Assembly: GCA_011947345.1 (NCBI GenBank)
Contig: JAAVTG010000917.1
Location: 62,001 to 126,000 of the forward strand
Source: Phytophthora quininea
Lineage: Eukaryota; Oomycota; Peronosporomycetes; Peronosporales; Peronosporaceae
Reading direction: 5' to 3'
Length of the DNA: 64,000 nucleotides
In this document: positions 1 to 10,800 of the stretch, one piece after another
Layout of the letters: each line of letters opens with the position of its first letter
Numbering within the stretch: the stretch's first letter is position 1
Program-made: the position numbers and the translations under genes
Notes under the pieces: generated by a model
What the model was told of the DNA's origin: nothing
The model's input: the letters and a program-made list of their open reading frames with translations, nothing else
Databases searched by the model: none

Positions 1-317
1 GCTTGGATATAATCCACACCCAGCCGCGGCGGATTTGTAGTCGACACCGTCGGCCGCGCGAAGAGAGACCCCAGTCAGAGCTCCAGCACGCCATGCGATC
101 GATGGTTGAACAGTCAGGGCGGAAGATTTTCGTGGCAACACTGGTAGACACATGGTAAACACACAAATCCAGGGCATCCATTCCAACCACCAAGCACTAG
201 CTACTACAAGATTCTCCGGGGATTTACTGCCCCCTCACTGCGACCCTACTGCCATCTACAAGCAGGAGAGGGGCGGGAGAAACCAGGTGGCGGCGATGCT
301 GCCTTCACTAAATCCAC

Positions 318-1204
318 TCACTGCTCCAGCTCCAGACGGGCGAGGTGCAGCGAGCTCACGAGACCGATGGCTGGGTGGAACGACGCGCGGATGTACTTTT
401 CCACGGGAGGCTGCTGGCCGTACTTGTTCACGCGGGCCACGAACTTCTCGCGGATCAGGTCAAACAGCTTCTCGCGGCGAGCGATGCCGCCGCCGATCAC
501 AATCACGTCCGGGGACGTGATGAACGTCACGTTGATGCACAGATTGGCCAGGTAGTGCGCGATCGTGTCCCACACCGGGTCGTCGTCCGAGATGTTGGCC
601 AGGTCGCGGCGGTCCACGCCCGTGCGCGCAGAGATGGAGCCCGAGGCCACCATGCCTTCGATGCAGTTTCCGTGGAACGGGCACACGCCGTTGAAGCCCG
701 TCTCGGCGTCCTGCGGGGCCGGCGGCACGATGATGTGGCCGCCCTCCGGGTGCATGAAGCCGTGGATGGCGTTGCCGTTCGTGCACACGCCCACACCCAC
801 GCCGGTGCCCACCGTGATGTACACGGCGCTGCTGATGTCGCCGTGGCCGCCGTACGCCACTTCGTACAGCGCCGGCGCGTTCACGTCCGTGTCGAAGCCG
901 ATGGGCACGTCCGGGAACGTGCGCTTGAACACGCCCACCACGTCCGTGTTGCCCCAGTTGGGCTTGGGCGTGCTCGTGATGTAACCGTACGTGGGTGACT
1001 TCTTGTTCAGGTCCACGGGGCCGAACGACGCGATGCCGATCGAGTCGAACTTGCGCTCCTTGAGCCAGGCCACCACGGCGCCCGTCGTCTCCTCGGGGTC
1101 GTCGTGTCCACCTCGAACTTCTCCAGGATGTTCTCCGGGTGGTCCTCGGCGATGGCCACGACCCACGTCGTGCCGCCCACTTCCACTCCTGCGAATCGAG
1201 GCAT
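318..1204 (-). pseudogene. ROK-family fructokinase, copy 1, with one frameshift
   Basis: Phosphorylates fructose (or a related hexose) with ATP, probably in the cytosol. From the ATG at 1204 the protein starts with the ATP-binding segment VEVGGTTWVVAIA. It then has the ROK core: FGPVDLN, the D-V-N-A catalytic segment in FDTDVNAPAL, TVGTGVGVGV, and the zinc-binding EGGHII with CPFHGNC. It ends in VIGGGIARREKL and a C-terminal helix. The length of about 295 residues matches bacterial YdhR-type fructokinases. One base is missing at the run 1097-1100 (CCCC on the coding strand), which separates the first ~33 codons from the rest. The second copy lacks this stretch, so it cannot show whether the shift is real or a consensus error. 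The family is bacterial in origin, so ancient transfer into oomycetes is likely (inference). Confidence 0.85.
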
Positions 1205-1258
1205 CTGGTGTGTTGGTTGTTGCTTGGGGGCGCGGGTAGACTTGCTTGCTGCTGGGGG

Positions 1259-1272
1259 AATTCCAGAATGAG
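1259..1272 (-). promoter_or_regulatory. Possible oomycete initiator (Inr-like) element upstream of fructokinase
   Basis: On the minus strand the sequence CTCATTCT fits the oomycete initiator consensus YTCANTYY and lies about 55-65 bp upstream of the fructokinase ATG. The same element is in the right arm at about 2251-2258. It sits exactly at the inner edge of the inverted repeat. This is a consensus match only. Confidence 0.35.
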
Positions 1273-2249
1273 TTCGACCAGAGTGCTGCTTGGGGTGCAT
1301 CGCGATGTCTCCCTGCCCTACTGCTGTCAGTGCTGGGCCCGTGGATGCGTGTCATCCCTCCGCTGTAACATCAACCAGCTGCGAGTCACTAACCGCCCGC
1401 GCGAGCCAATCATCGGCCACGGTCTCCGTTGCCGCAGGATGGGAGTGGCAAGTTCAAGCACACAGCGCGCACGGGGCCAGAGTCGAGCTGGTGCGGGTGG
1501 AGGCCGTGTGCAATCCACAGTCGTGGAAGTCCGAGGCTGCCACCCAAATCTCTCGAGAAAGCACCGGCCAAGAGCGCATGCGTTGCTCCGGAAGCTATTG
1601 GAATCTTTCCTTGCAAGCCGAAAAGTATCCGGTGAGCATGCTCTAAAGTCGCATTGCTGCGCCAATTGAGGTCGCACAGAAACTTTTACAATCGAGGGAG
1701 ATCCGTGGCGGGGACTCAGAAGCGGTCTCCGGGCACAAGGGGTAGCTCTTCTAACGCCCTGCAGCTGCAGCGATGATACGGCACCACCGTGGAGCTTGCA
1801 GAGACTTCCAATACACACAGCTGACTTCGAGTGTAGTCCGCGACTCAGACCGGAAGCAGCAGTGAGGTGCGGTCCGGTCGCCACTTGTAAACTCCCTCTG
1901 GCCGTCATGACAATCAAGCTTGAGCTAACACGGTTCCCTTCCCTATCAAATCAATCCCGCTGACTCAGGGTCAGCACCTCACCTCAACTTGCATGATAGC
2001 ACAAGCTCTACTGCCGCAGGAGACATCGGATTCAGATCGGTACCTGTCGAAGAAAGAGTGAAGCAACGCACAGGCTGTACTGTTATACAACAGCGAAACC
2101 AAGCGAAACCAGGCACACAGCGTGCGTATCTTTACGAGTTTGAACTTCAGAAAGCCGATACAACTTCAGAATCGCATAGAACGCACACACTGACGTGGCA
2201 CTTTGTACCCATCTTCACCAGTTGAAGCTTGGGGAACCGAGATGGCAGC
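1273..2249. other. Spacer between inverted-repeat arms, no gene recognised
   Basis: Both strands were read. The open frames here are short or have no recognisable domain, and they overlap each other. I see no tRNA, rRNA or transposase signature. Confidence 0.6.
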
Positions 2250-3420
2250 AACTCATTCTGGAATTCCCCCAGCAGCAAGCAAGTCTACCGCGCCCCCAAG
2301 CAACAACCAACACACCAGATGCCTCGAAGGAGACGACGGGCGCCGTGGTAGCCTGGCTCAAGGAGCGCAAGTTCGACTCGATCGGCATCGCGTCGTTCGG
2401 CCCCGTGGACCTGAACAAGAAGTCACCCACGTACGGTTACATCACGAGCACGCCCAAGCCCAACTGGGGCAACACGGACGTGGTGGGCGTGTTCAAGCGC
2501 ACGTTCCCGGACGTGCCCATCGGCTTCGACACGGACGTGAACGCGCCGGCGCTGTACGAAGTGGCGTACGGCGGCCACGGCGACATCAGCAGCGCCGTGT
2601 ACATCACGGTGGGCACCGGCGTGGGTGTGGGCGTGTGCACGAACGGCAACGCCATCCACGGCTTCATGCACCCGGAGGGCGGCCACATCATCGTGCCGCC
2701 GGCCCCGCAGGACGCCGAGACGGGCTTCAACGGCGTGTGCCCGTTCCACGGAAACTGCATCGAAGGCATGGTGGCCTCGGGCTCCATCTCTGCGCGCACG
2801 GGCGTGGACCGCCGCGACCTGGCCAACATCTCGGACGACGACCCGGTGTGGGACACGATCGCGCACTACCTGGCCAATCTGTGCATCAACGTGACGTTCA
2901 TCACGTCCCCGGACGTGATTGTGATCGGCGGCGGCATCGCTCGCCGCGAGAAGCTGTTTGACCTGATCCGCGAGAAGTTCGTGGCCCGCGTGAACAAGTA
3001 CGGCCAGCAGCCTCCCGTGGAAAAGTACATCCGCGCGTCGTTCCACCCAGCCATCGGTCTCGTGAGCTCGCTGCACCTCGCCCGTCTGGAGCTGGAGCAG
3101 TAAGTGGATTTAGTGAAGGCAGCATCGCCGCCACCTGGTTTCTCCCGCCCCTCTCCTGCTTGTAGATGGCAGTAGGGTCGCAGTGAGGGGGCAGTAAATC
3201 CCCGGAGAATCTTGTAGTAGCTAGTGCTTGGTGGTTGGAATGGATGCCCTGGATTTGTATGTTTACCATGTGTCTACCAGTGTTGCCACGAAAATCTTCC
3301 GCCCTGACTGTTCAACCATCGATCGCATGGCGTGCTGGAGCTCTGACTGGGGTCTCTCTTCGCGCGGCCGACGGTGTCGACTACAAATCCGCCGCGGCTG
3401 GGTGTGGATTATATCCAAGC
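2250..3420. repeat. Right arm of the inverted repeat
   Basis: Near-perfect inverted copy of 1-1272. It lacks about 100 bp that in the left arm encode the fructokinase residues after Met-Pro-Arg up to the conserved Glu-Thr-Thr. Its outer end, at or beyond 3420, falls inside the 5' part of the methyltransferase gene, so a duplicate of that gene's 5' region also lies at the window start. Confidence 0.93.
2319..3103 (+). pseudogene. ROK fructokinase, copy 2, N-terminal deletion
   Basis: Same enzyme as the copy at 318-1204. From ETTGAVVAWL onward the frame is fully open to TAA at 3103 and includes the catalytic Asp segment, the HII...CPFHGNC zinc site and the VIGGGIA loop. The ATG at 2319 is followed after three codons by a deletion of about 100 bp that removes the GGTTW phosphate-binding loop and leaves the ATG out of frame with the body. 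No other in-frame ATG precedes the conserved core, so this copy is probably non-functional. With the frameshift in copy 1, neither copy in this window is intact as given. Confidence 0.85.
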
Positions 3421-4402
3421 AAGCGCATCCTCCACGACGCTCGCTGTGCAGACGGTCTCTGGTGCTGAGTCGCTAGTTGTTGGCCAAGATCTGGCGGAAT
3501 ATGGCATCGCAGGCGTCGTCTGGAACGCTGTAAGTCTCTACTTGCCGCGGATGCTGTTGGCATTACACCTCACCGTCTTGTTTGGACGGAGCCCAGGCAA
3601 GGGCGATGGTGCAGTTCTTCGAAGGCGAACCTCAGCTTGTGTCGGGGTGCCACGTACTGGAGTTGGGCACGGGCACGGGTGCTGTGGGGCTAGCTCTTGC
3701 TGCGAGTGCGTCTGGCGTAGCTTCCGTTCTTCTCACGGACCTGGCGACGGTGGTGACGCTGGCGAGGAGAAATGCCGAAACCGCGGGGAACAACTCGCTT
3801 CAATCGCCGCTCTGCTTGGCAACCATCGTCTTGCCACCCGCGCGCTTTGTTGGTAAGGAGGCCGAGCATTGCCTTGTCAGCTCCGGTAACTTACGCAATG
3901 GCTCGACAGGGGCGAATCTTTGCACGACGGCATGATCAAGTGGCCCGTCGACGTGGTTGTTGCCTCAGACTGCTTGTACGAAGCAAAAGCCCACTCGGCA
4001 CTGCTCGCAACGTTGCTAGAGTTCACACAGCCGGGAAAGCCATCGACCCGAGGACGTGTCGTCGTCTTCCTCGCCTACAAGCAGCGCGTGCAGGAGTGAG
4101 TACTCTCCTGTCTTGTCGGTCGACGAGTTGACGAGTTGCTAACCTGAACACAAACCAACAGTAAGGAAAAGGCGTTCTTTGTGGCAGCCGCGAGCCACTT
4201 TGACATTTCGTTTTGCTCGACGGACAGGCCCAGCTCCAGCACAACTCAAGATTACTCCAGTGACGACATTTACATTTGCAGGCTGGAGCGGCTTCGCACG
4301 AGGGGTCGGCTTCGGCAGATCAGTAGCATTGCCATGATAGCCGAACATCCACACAGATCACCGTGCCTTCACTACCGATTGAACAGCTCGTACTACGGTT
4401 GA
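3327..4402 (+). CDS. METTL21-like protein (lysine) methyltransferase
   Basis: Class I SAM-dependent methyltransferase of the METTL21/Methyltransf_16 type, which methylates lysines on protein targets in the cytosol. Visible order: an N-terminal beta hairpin ending AGVVWNAARAM, SAM motif I LELGTGTGAVGLALA, acidic loop LLTDLA, the W-G-E element, DVVVASDCLYE (post-I motif), and the C-terminal SSDDIYICRLER strand. Three introns fit GT-AG and keep the domain in phase: 3530-3596, 3853-3909 and 4096-4161. One base appears to be missing at GGGG 3785-3788; adding it joins motif I to the third exon. The start is uncertain: the ATG at 3327 would need another frame change before the conserved part. The 5' end lies in the inverted repeat. 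Confidence 0.75.
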
Positions 4403-4409
4403 CAGCAGC

Positions 4410-4740
4410 CTAAAGCTTCAGGAAGCGCAGCACCTCCTTATCGAAGCACGACTTCAGCAGCGTGTCGCCGTTAATGATCTTGGTTGTTGCCACTATAATG
4501 TCGTACGGGCCTGAGAGGAAAAGAGGAGCACAACAAATACGGTAAGCAACCAAGAAGCACAAGAAGCACACAAATCGAAGCACTTACAATCCGGCTGCCG
4601 AGATATGTGGCGCAGCGCAGCAATTTCCATAAAGGTGACCCCGCCAAGGTAGTACACTAGCAGCACCTTGCGCTCCTCGCTGCCGAAGCTATCCAGCTTG
4701 GATGCTGCGGAAGGAGCCGCGGGTCCTCGCTCGAATTCTT
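4410..4740 (-). pseudogene. VPS33 (Sec1/Munc18 family) C-terminal fragment
   Basis: VPS33 is the SM-protein subunit of the HOPS/CORVET vacuolar tethering complexes. Reading leftward, an exon encodes VLLVYYLGGVTFMEIAALR, followed by a GT-AG intron (4511-4587) and a last exon encoding YDIIVATTKIINGDTLLKS and a short tail ending at TAG 4410-4412. The GGVT-EIAALR and ATTKIING motifs are typical of the very C-terminus of VPS33. Only about 100 of the expected ~600 residues are present. The upstream side is occupied by a divergent gene starting at 4883, so this is probably a truncated relic. An overlapping gene with distant exons is less likely. Confidence 0.6.
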
Positions 4741-4882
4741 GCTCGTTTGCGAAACCTCGCCCGACGGCCCGGGCAATTGACGCAAGCCTTCTTGCACAGC
4801 GCAGCATGACAAGGATAAACTGCTGCCGGTTACGTCGCCTCGAGATCTTCCTTGGTGGGTCGCCAGCGTTCAGGAGTAGATG

Positions 4883-7800
4883 AAGATGGAGGCTCTCGCG
4901 TATCTTGCACAGGTGGGAGACGACAGCGACGACTCGGACGACTTCGAGACGACGGGGAGGCGCCCCACGCCGCTGGACCCTGAGTACTGGCGCGGGATCA
5001 CACACTCGCGTGAGGCAGCGCCAGCCTCCGCCGGCTACAGACACAATTCGGGGAGGGACGCGCACCCGTACAACTCAGGGGGCCATGCGCCCATGTATCA
5101 TCAGGCTCAGCAGCGACCGGGGTCGTCTCCAAGCGTCATGATGCACACGCAACCACACATATACGGCCACGACTACGGCGGGGCTCTGATGTCGCCGATA
5201 CATTATCAATCCGGGATCCCTATTAGCCCTGTGGCGCATCTTGGTGGCGGGGGCTATGCCTCTCACCATGGGGTTTGCCAGCATCACGCAGCCGTTCCCC
5301 AGTATGGCGTCGCGTCGGCTGGTCACGGGATCATGAACCCTCCTCGAAATTACCCCTCTGCTATCTCGCCCGTAGCAACACCACAGCAACTAAAACTTCA
5401 GGTTAGAGAAGCTTTTGTACGCGCACAGGCTTATCTGGACTTGGTGCCGTTCTTCCTGTCCTACGATATGGGGTACTCCGGTGGACTTCGCTTGGGCTCG
5501 GTGCAAGAAGCTCTCGGAAGAATGGGAGTGATCCTTGGCGACCACTTGCTTCAAAGCCTTGGACAGCTCTTTAGTCTGCCGGGGTCGGGACTTGTGGACT
5601 ACGTCGCGCTGAGTCGGTTCCTCCAGCTCGACGCACAAGAACTGTAAGATTTTGGGTTGGCGTTGATGTCTTGGTGTTGACATTTCTTTCGATTTCAGAG
5701 ACAACATGCGATCGATGGTGGCAGCGCGACGGAGTGTCATGCAGAATAACGGCATTGAGTTGGACGATGTATTCGCACAGTTCGATCCGCATCGCACGGG
5801 GTTTGTGTCTCGTTCGCAGTTCGTCACGCTCTTGAGAGACTACAACATCCCAGTACCGGAAACAACACTACATTTCCTGATGATCCAACTCGCCAAGACT
5901 TCCGACACGACAGCAGTGTCATACGTGCACTTTTGCAGATGACAGATGTGGGCGTGGCCAGCAGTGCTCCGCCGGATGAAATTCATGCCTTTGGCGGGTC
6001 GCTAACCCGCACAAATGGAAGGTAGTACTCTACCTCCTTAATCAGGTTTAGTCGAGCTAACTGTTTTCGTGTCAGGTCAAGTGCATTTGATCGAGAAATG
6101 CCAGCACGCGGCTATCAGTTGCATACTGTAGTGCCTGTAGCAACGCGAGCACCTGCTATCGTGGATCATATCGCAGGTAGTGCTGAAGTTGCAGTTCCTT
6201 TGCAGCGAGTTGGGTGGGTATGTCGAATATGTGCGCATCAGCAGATTAATGACCGGGTCACGCATTGTGAAATCTGTGAAGCATCGAAACCACGGCCTGG
6301 TGCGCGTGGTGAAGGGTACATTAGGTGCTTGTACTGCAAGTTCGACAACAATTACGGCAGGGAGGAATGCGAAATGTGTGGGCGGCCATTAAACACAAGT
6401 ACCAAAAAGCACGGGAAGTCATCAAAGAAGAGCAGGTCGAGAAAAAACGCTATGTGTCAAGCTCCTCATCGAGTTCATCGTTCTCTTCGTCTTCGTCCAG
6501 CTCGACCTCGTCCGACTACGGCCGATCTCATCGAAGCAGCAGGCGTAAGCGATCGCGATCGTCACGCTTGAATCGCAGAAAGGAAGAGAAGAAGCCAAAG
6601 TTCCAGCGTGGCGAGGAAATTCAAGCCATTCCTCTTGGAGAACGAGGCTACGAAATTGGCGTCATTGCTCGTGTTCGAACAAATGGGACATACGACGTTG
6701 ACTTTGATAGGGGACTGTTTGAGAAGAACGTCGAGGAGGATTCCATTCTCGAGATCTCCCGGGCGCGTGTGGTCCGAGCACAAAACTTGTCCGATGGGGA
6801 AGAAGAGAGCCAAAAGGCTCCAAAAGCGAACGACTCGAGTGAAGATCATAATTCGAAGTACGAAGTTGGGGATCGAGTTGAAGCTCGCTTCCGAGAAGAC
6901 GGTCGCTTTTCTGCCGGTGTGATCAAGAAATGCCGCCCAGGCGGCTTGTACGATGTCGAATATGATGATGGTACAGTTGGGCTGCGAGTTCGCGACAAGC
7001 ACATTAGACATTTGGAGTCAAAGGGTAAGGACAAGAAACCTCCAGCGAAAGCAGATGCTACTTCGAGCTCTGAAGCCGTCTGGGCTAAAGGACAACGTGT
7101 GCAGGCCAAGCTAGAGGGAGGTACAACCTACGTCAACTGCATTGTTTTTCGGCCACATCCGGATGGAAGCTGTGACCTAGAGCTCGAAACTGGAGAGCTT
7201 GTAAAAAAATTCCCGGTAAGAACATCCAAGCTCGTAGTAGTAGTTCACCAGCGAAGCCAAAACCAAAGCCTGCGGTTCAAAGCGAAGATGAACCGATTGG
7301 CTCAAAGCGACCTCATGCAGCCAAAAAGACCGCCGCGTGGTCAACTAGCGAAGACTCATCAGCTGAACCAAAAGCTAGGTTCAAACAAGGCCAGGAGATT
7401 GAGGCCAGACGCAAAGGGAAAGACGGATATATTCCCGGCATAATTGCTCGCTGCCGATTAAACGGTTCCTATGACATCGACTTTGACAACGGCGGAAAAG
7501 ACCTTGCAGTGCCAGCAATGAACGTTCAAACACGAAATTCACCACAATCTGCCAAGAAGACCACCACCACAAAACCTACCAACCCAAAACCATCAAATTC
7601 TTCAGACAGCGACGCCAAACCAAAGGCCAAGAAATTCAAGGAAGGCGACAAGGTGGAGGCTCAGTACAAGGGCAAGAGCAAGTTCTACCCGGGCGTGATC
7701 TCGCGCTGCCGCCTGAACGGCACGTACGACATCGACTACGATGACGGCGAGAAGGAGACGGGTGTGGCGGCCGAGCTGATCCGGTTGGTGGGCAAGAAGA

Positions 7801-10800
7801 TGGCGGACAGCGACGACGACCCGAAGGCCAAGAAATTCAAGGAAGGCGACAAGGTGGAGGCTCAGTACAAGGGCAAGAGCAAGTTCTACCCGGGCGTGAT
7901 CTCGCGCTGCCGCCTGAACGGCACGTACGACATCGACTACGATGACGGCGAGAAGGAGACGGGTGTGGCGGCCGAGCTGATCCGGTTGGTGGGCAAGAAG
8001 ATGGCGGACAGCGACGACGACCCGAAGGCCAAGAAATTCAAGGAAGGCGACAAGGTGGAGGCTCAGTACAAGGGCAAGAGCAAGTTCTACCCGGGCGTGA
8101 TCTCGCGCTGCCGCCTGAACGGCACGTACGACATCGACTACGATGACGGCGAGAAGGAGACGGGTGTGGCGGCCGAGCTGATCCGGTTGGTGGGCAAGAA
8201 GATGGCGGACAGCGACGACGACCCGAAGGCCAAGAAATTCAAGGAAGGCGACAAGGTGGAGGCTCAGTACAAGGGCAAGAGCAAGTTCTACCCGGGCGTG
8301 ATCTCGCGCTGCCGCCTGAACGGCACGTACGACATCGACTACGATGACGGCGAGAAGGAGACGGGTGTGGCGGCCGAGCTGATCCGGTTGGTGGGCAAGA
8401 AGATGGTGGACAGCGACGACGACCCGAAGGCCAAGAAATTCAAGGAAGGCGACAAGGTGGAGGCTCAGTACAAGGGCAAGAGCAAGTTCTACCCGGGCGT
8501 GATCTCGCGCTGCCGCCTGAACGGCACGTACGACATCGACTACGATGACGGCGAGAAGGAGACGGGTGTGGCGGCCGAGCTGATCCGGTTGGTGGGCAAG
8601 AAGATGGCGGACAGCGACGACGACCCGAAGGCCAAGAAATTCAAGGAAGGCGACAAGGTGGAGGCTCAGTACAAGGGCAAGAGCAAGTTCTACCCGGGCG
8701 TGATCTCGCGCTGCCGCCTGAACGGCACGTACGACATCGACTACGATGACGGCGAGAAGGAGACGGGTGTGGCGGCCGAGCTGATCCGGTTGGTGGGCAA
8801 GAAGATGGCGGACAGCGACGACGACCCGAAGGCCAAGAAATTCAAGGAAGGCGACAAGGTGGAGGCTCAGTACAAGGGCAAGAGCAAGTTCTACCCGGGC
8901 GTGATCTCGCGCTGCCGCCTGAACGGCACGTACGACATCGACTACGATGACGGCGAGAAGGAGACGGGTGTGGCGGCCGAGCTGATCCGGTTGGTGGGCA
9001 AGAAGATGGCGGACAGCGACGACGACCCGAAGGCCAAGAAATTCAAGGAAGGCGACAAGGTGGAGGCTCAGTACAAGGGCAAGAGCAAGTTCTACCCGGG
9101 CGTGATCTCGCGCTGCCGCCTGAACGGCACGTACGACATCGACTACGATGACGGCGAGAAGGAGACGGGTGTGGCGGCCGAGCTGATCCGGTTGGTGGGC
9201 AAGAAGATGGCGGACAGCGACGACGACCCGAAGGCCAAGAAATTCAAGGAAGGCGACAAGGTGGAGGCTCAGTACAAGGGCAAGAGCAAGTTCTACCCGG
9301 GCGTGATCTCGCGCTGCCGCCTGAACGGCACGTACGACATCGACTACGATGACGGCGAGAAGGAGACGGGTGTGGCGGCCGAGCTGATCCGGTTGGTGGG
9401 CAAGAAGATGGCGGACAGCGACGACGACCCGAAGGCCAAGAAATTCAAGGAAGGCGACAAGGTGGAGGCTCAGTACAAGGGCAAGAGCAAGTTCTACCCG
9501 GGCGTGATCTCGCGCTGCCGCCTGAACGGCACGTACGACATCGACTACGATGACGGCGAGAAGGAGACGGGTGTGGCGGCCGAGCTGATCCGGTTGGTGG
9601 GCAAGAAGATGGCGGACAGCGACGACGACCCGAAGGCCAAGAAATTCAAGGAAGGCGACAAGGTGGAGGCTCAGTACAAGGGCAAGAGCAAGTTCTACCC
9701 GGGCGTGATCTCGCGCTGCCGCCTGAACGGCACGTACGACATCGACTACGATGACGGCGAGAAGGAGACGGGTGTGGCGGCCGAGCTGATCCGGTTGGTG
9801 GGCAAGAAGATGGCGGACAGCGACGACGACCCGAAGGCCAAGAAATTCAAGGAAGGCGACAAGGTGGAGGCTCAGTACAAGGGCAAGAGCAAGTTCTACC
9901 CGGGCGTGATCTCGCGCTGCCGCCTGAACGGCACGTACGACATCGACTACGATGACGGCGAGAAGGAGACAGGTGTGGCGGCCGAGCTGATCCGGTTGGT
10001 GGGCAAGAAGATGGCGGACAGCGACGACGACCCGAAGGCCAAGAAATTCAAGGAAGGCGACAAGGTGGAGGCTCAGTACAAGGGCAAGAGCAAGTTCTAC
10101 CCGGGCGTGATCTCGCGCTGCCGCCTGAACGGCACGTACGACATCGACTACGATGACGGCGAGAAGGAGACAGGTGTGGCGGCCGAGCTGATCCGGTTGG
10201 TGGGCAAGAAGATGGCGGACAGCGACGACGACCCGAAGGCCAAGAAATTCAAGGAAGGCGACAAGGTGGAGGCTCAGTACAAGGGCAAGAGCAAGTTCTA
10301 CCCGGGCGTGATCTCGCGCTGCCGCCTGAACGGCACGTACGACATCGACTACGATGACGGCGAGAAGGAGACAGGTGTGGCGGCCGAGCTGATCCGGTTG
10401 GTGGGCAAGAAGATGGCGGACAGCGACGACGACCCGAAGGCCAAGAAATTCAAGGAAGGCGACAAGGTGGAGGCTCAGTACAAGGGCAAGAGCAAGTTCT
10501 ACCCGGGCGTGATCTCGCGCTGCCGCCTGAACGGCACGTACGACATCGACTACGATGACGGCGAGAAGGAGACGGGTGTGGCGGCCGAGCTGATCCGGTT
10601 GGTGGGCAAGAAGATGGCGGACAGCGACGACGACCCGAAGGCCAAGAAATTCAAGGAAGGCGACAAGGTGGAGGCTCAGTACAAGGGCAAGAGCAAGTTC
10701 TACCCGGGCGTGATCTCGCGCTGCCGCCTGAACGGCACGTACGACATCGACTACGATGACGGCGAGAAGGAGACGGGTGTGGCGGCCGAGCTGATCCGGT

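Larger units (their letters stand above)
1..1272. repeat. Left arm of a large inverted repeat
   Basis: This segment is the reverse complement of 2250-3420. The first bases of the window pair exactly with the bases ending at 3420, and the inner end is at the CTCATTCTGG block (about 1263-1272 here, 2251-2260 on the right). I see only isolated differences: one SNP near 164, TGA versus TAA as the fructokinase stop, and about 100 bp present here but missing from the right arm. The arm may continue left of the window. It carries one fructokinase copy and the 5' edge of the methyltransferase gene. Confidence 0.93.

Noticed and set aside
345..998. Long plus-strand ORF opposite the fructokinase (and its mirror at 2423-3076)
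   Set aside because: Composition is Arg/His/Ala-rich with no domain. It is the antisense shadow of the high-GC fructokinase and appears in both arms because the arms are copies.
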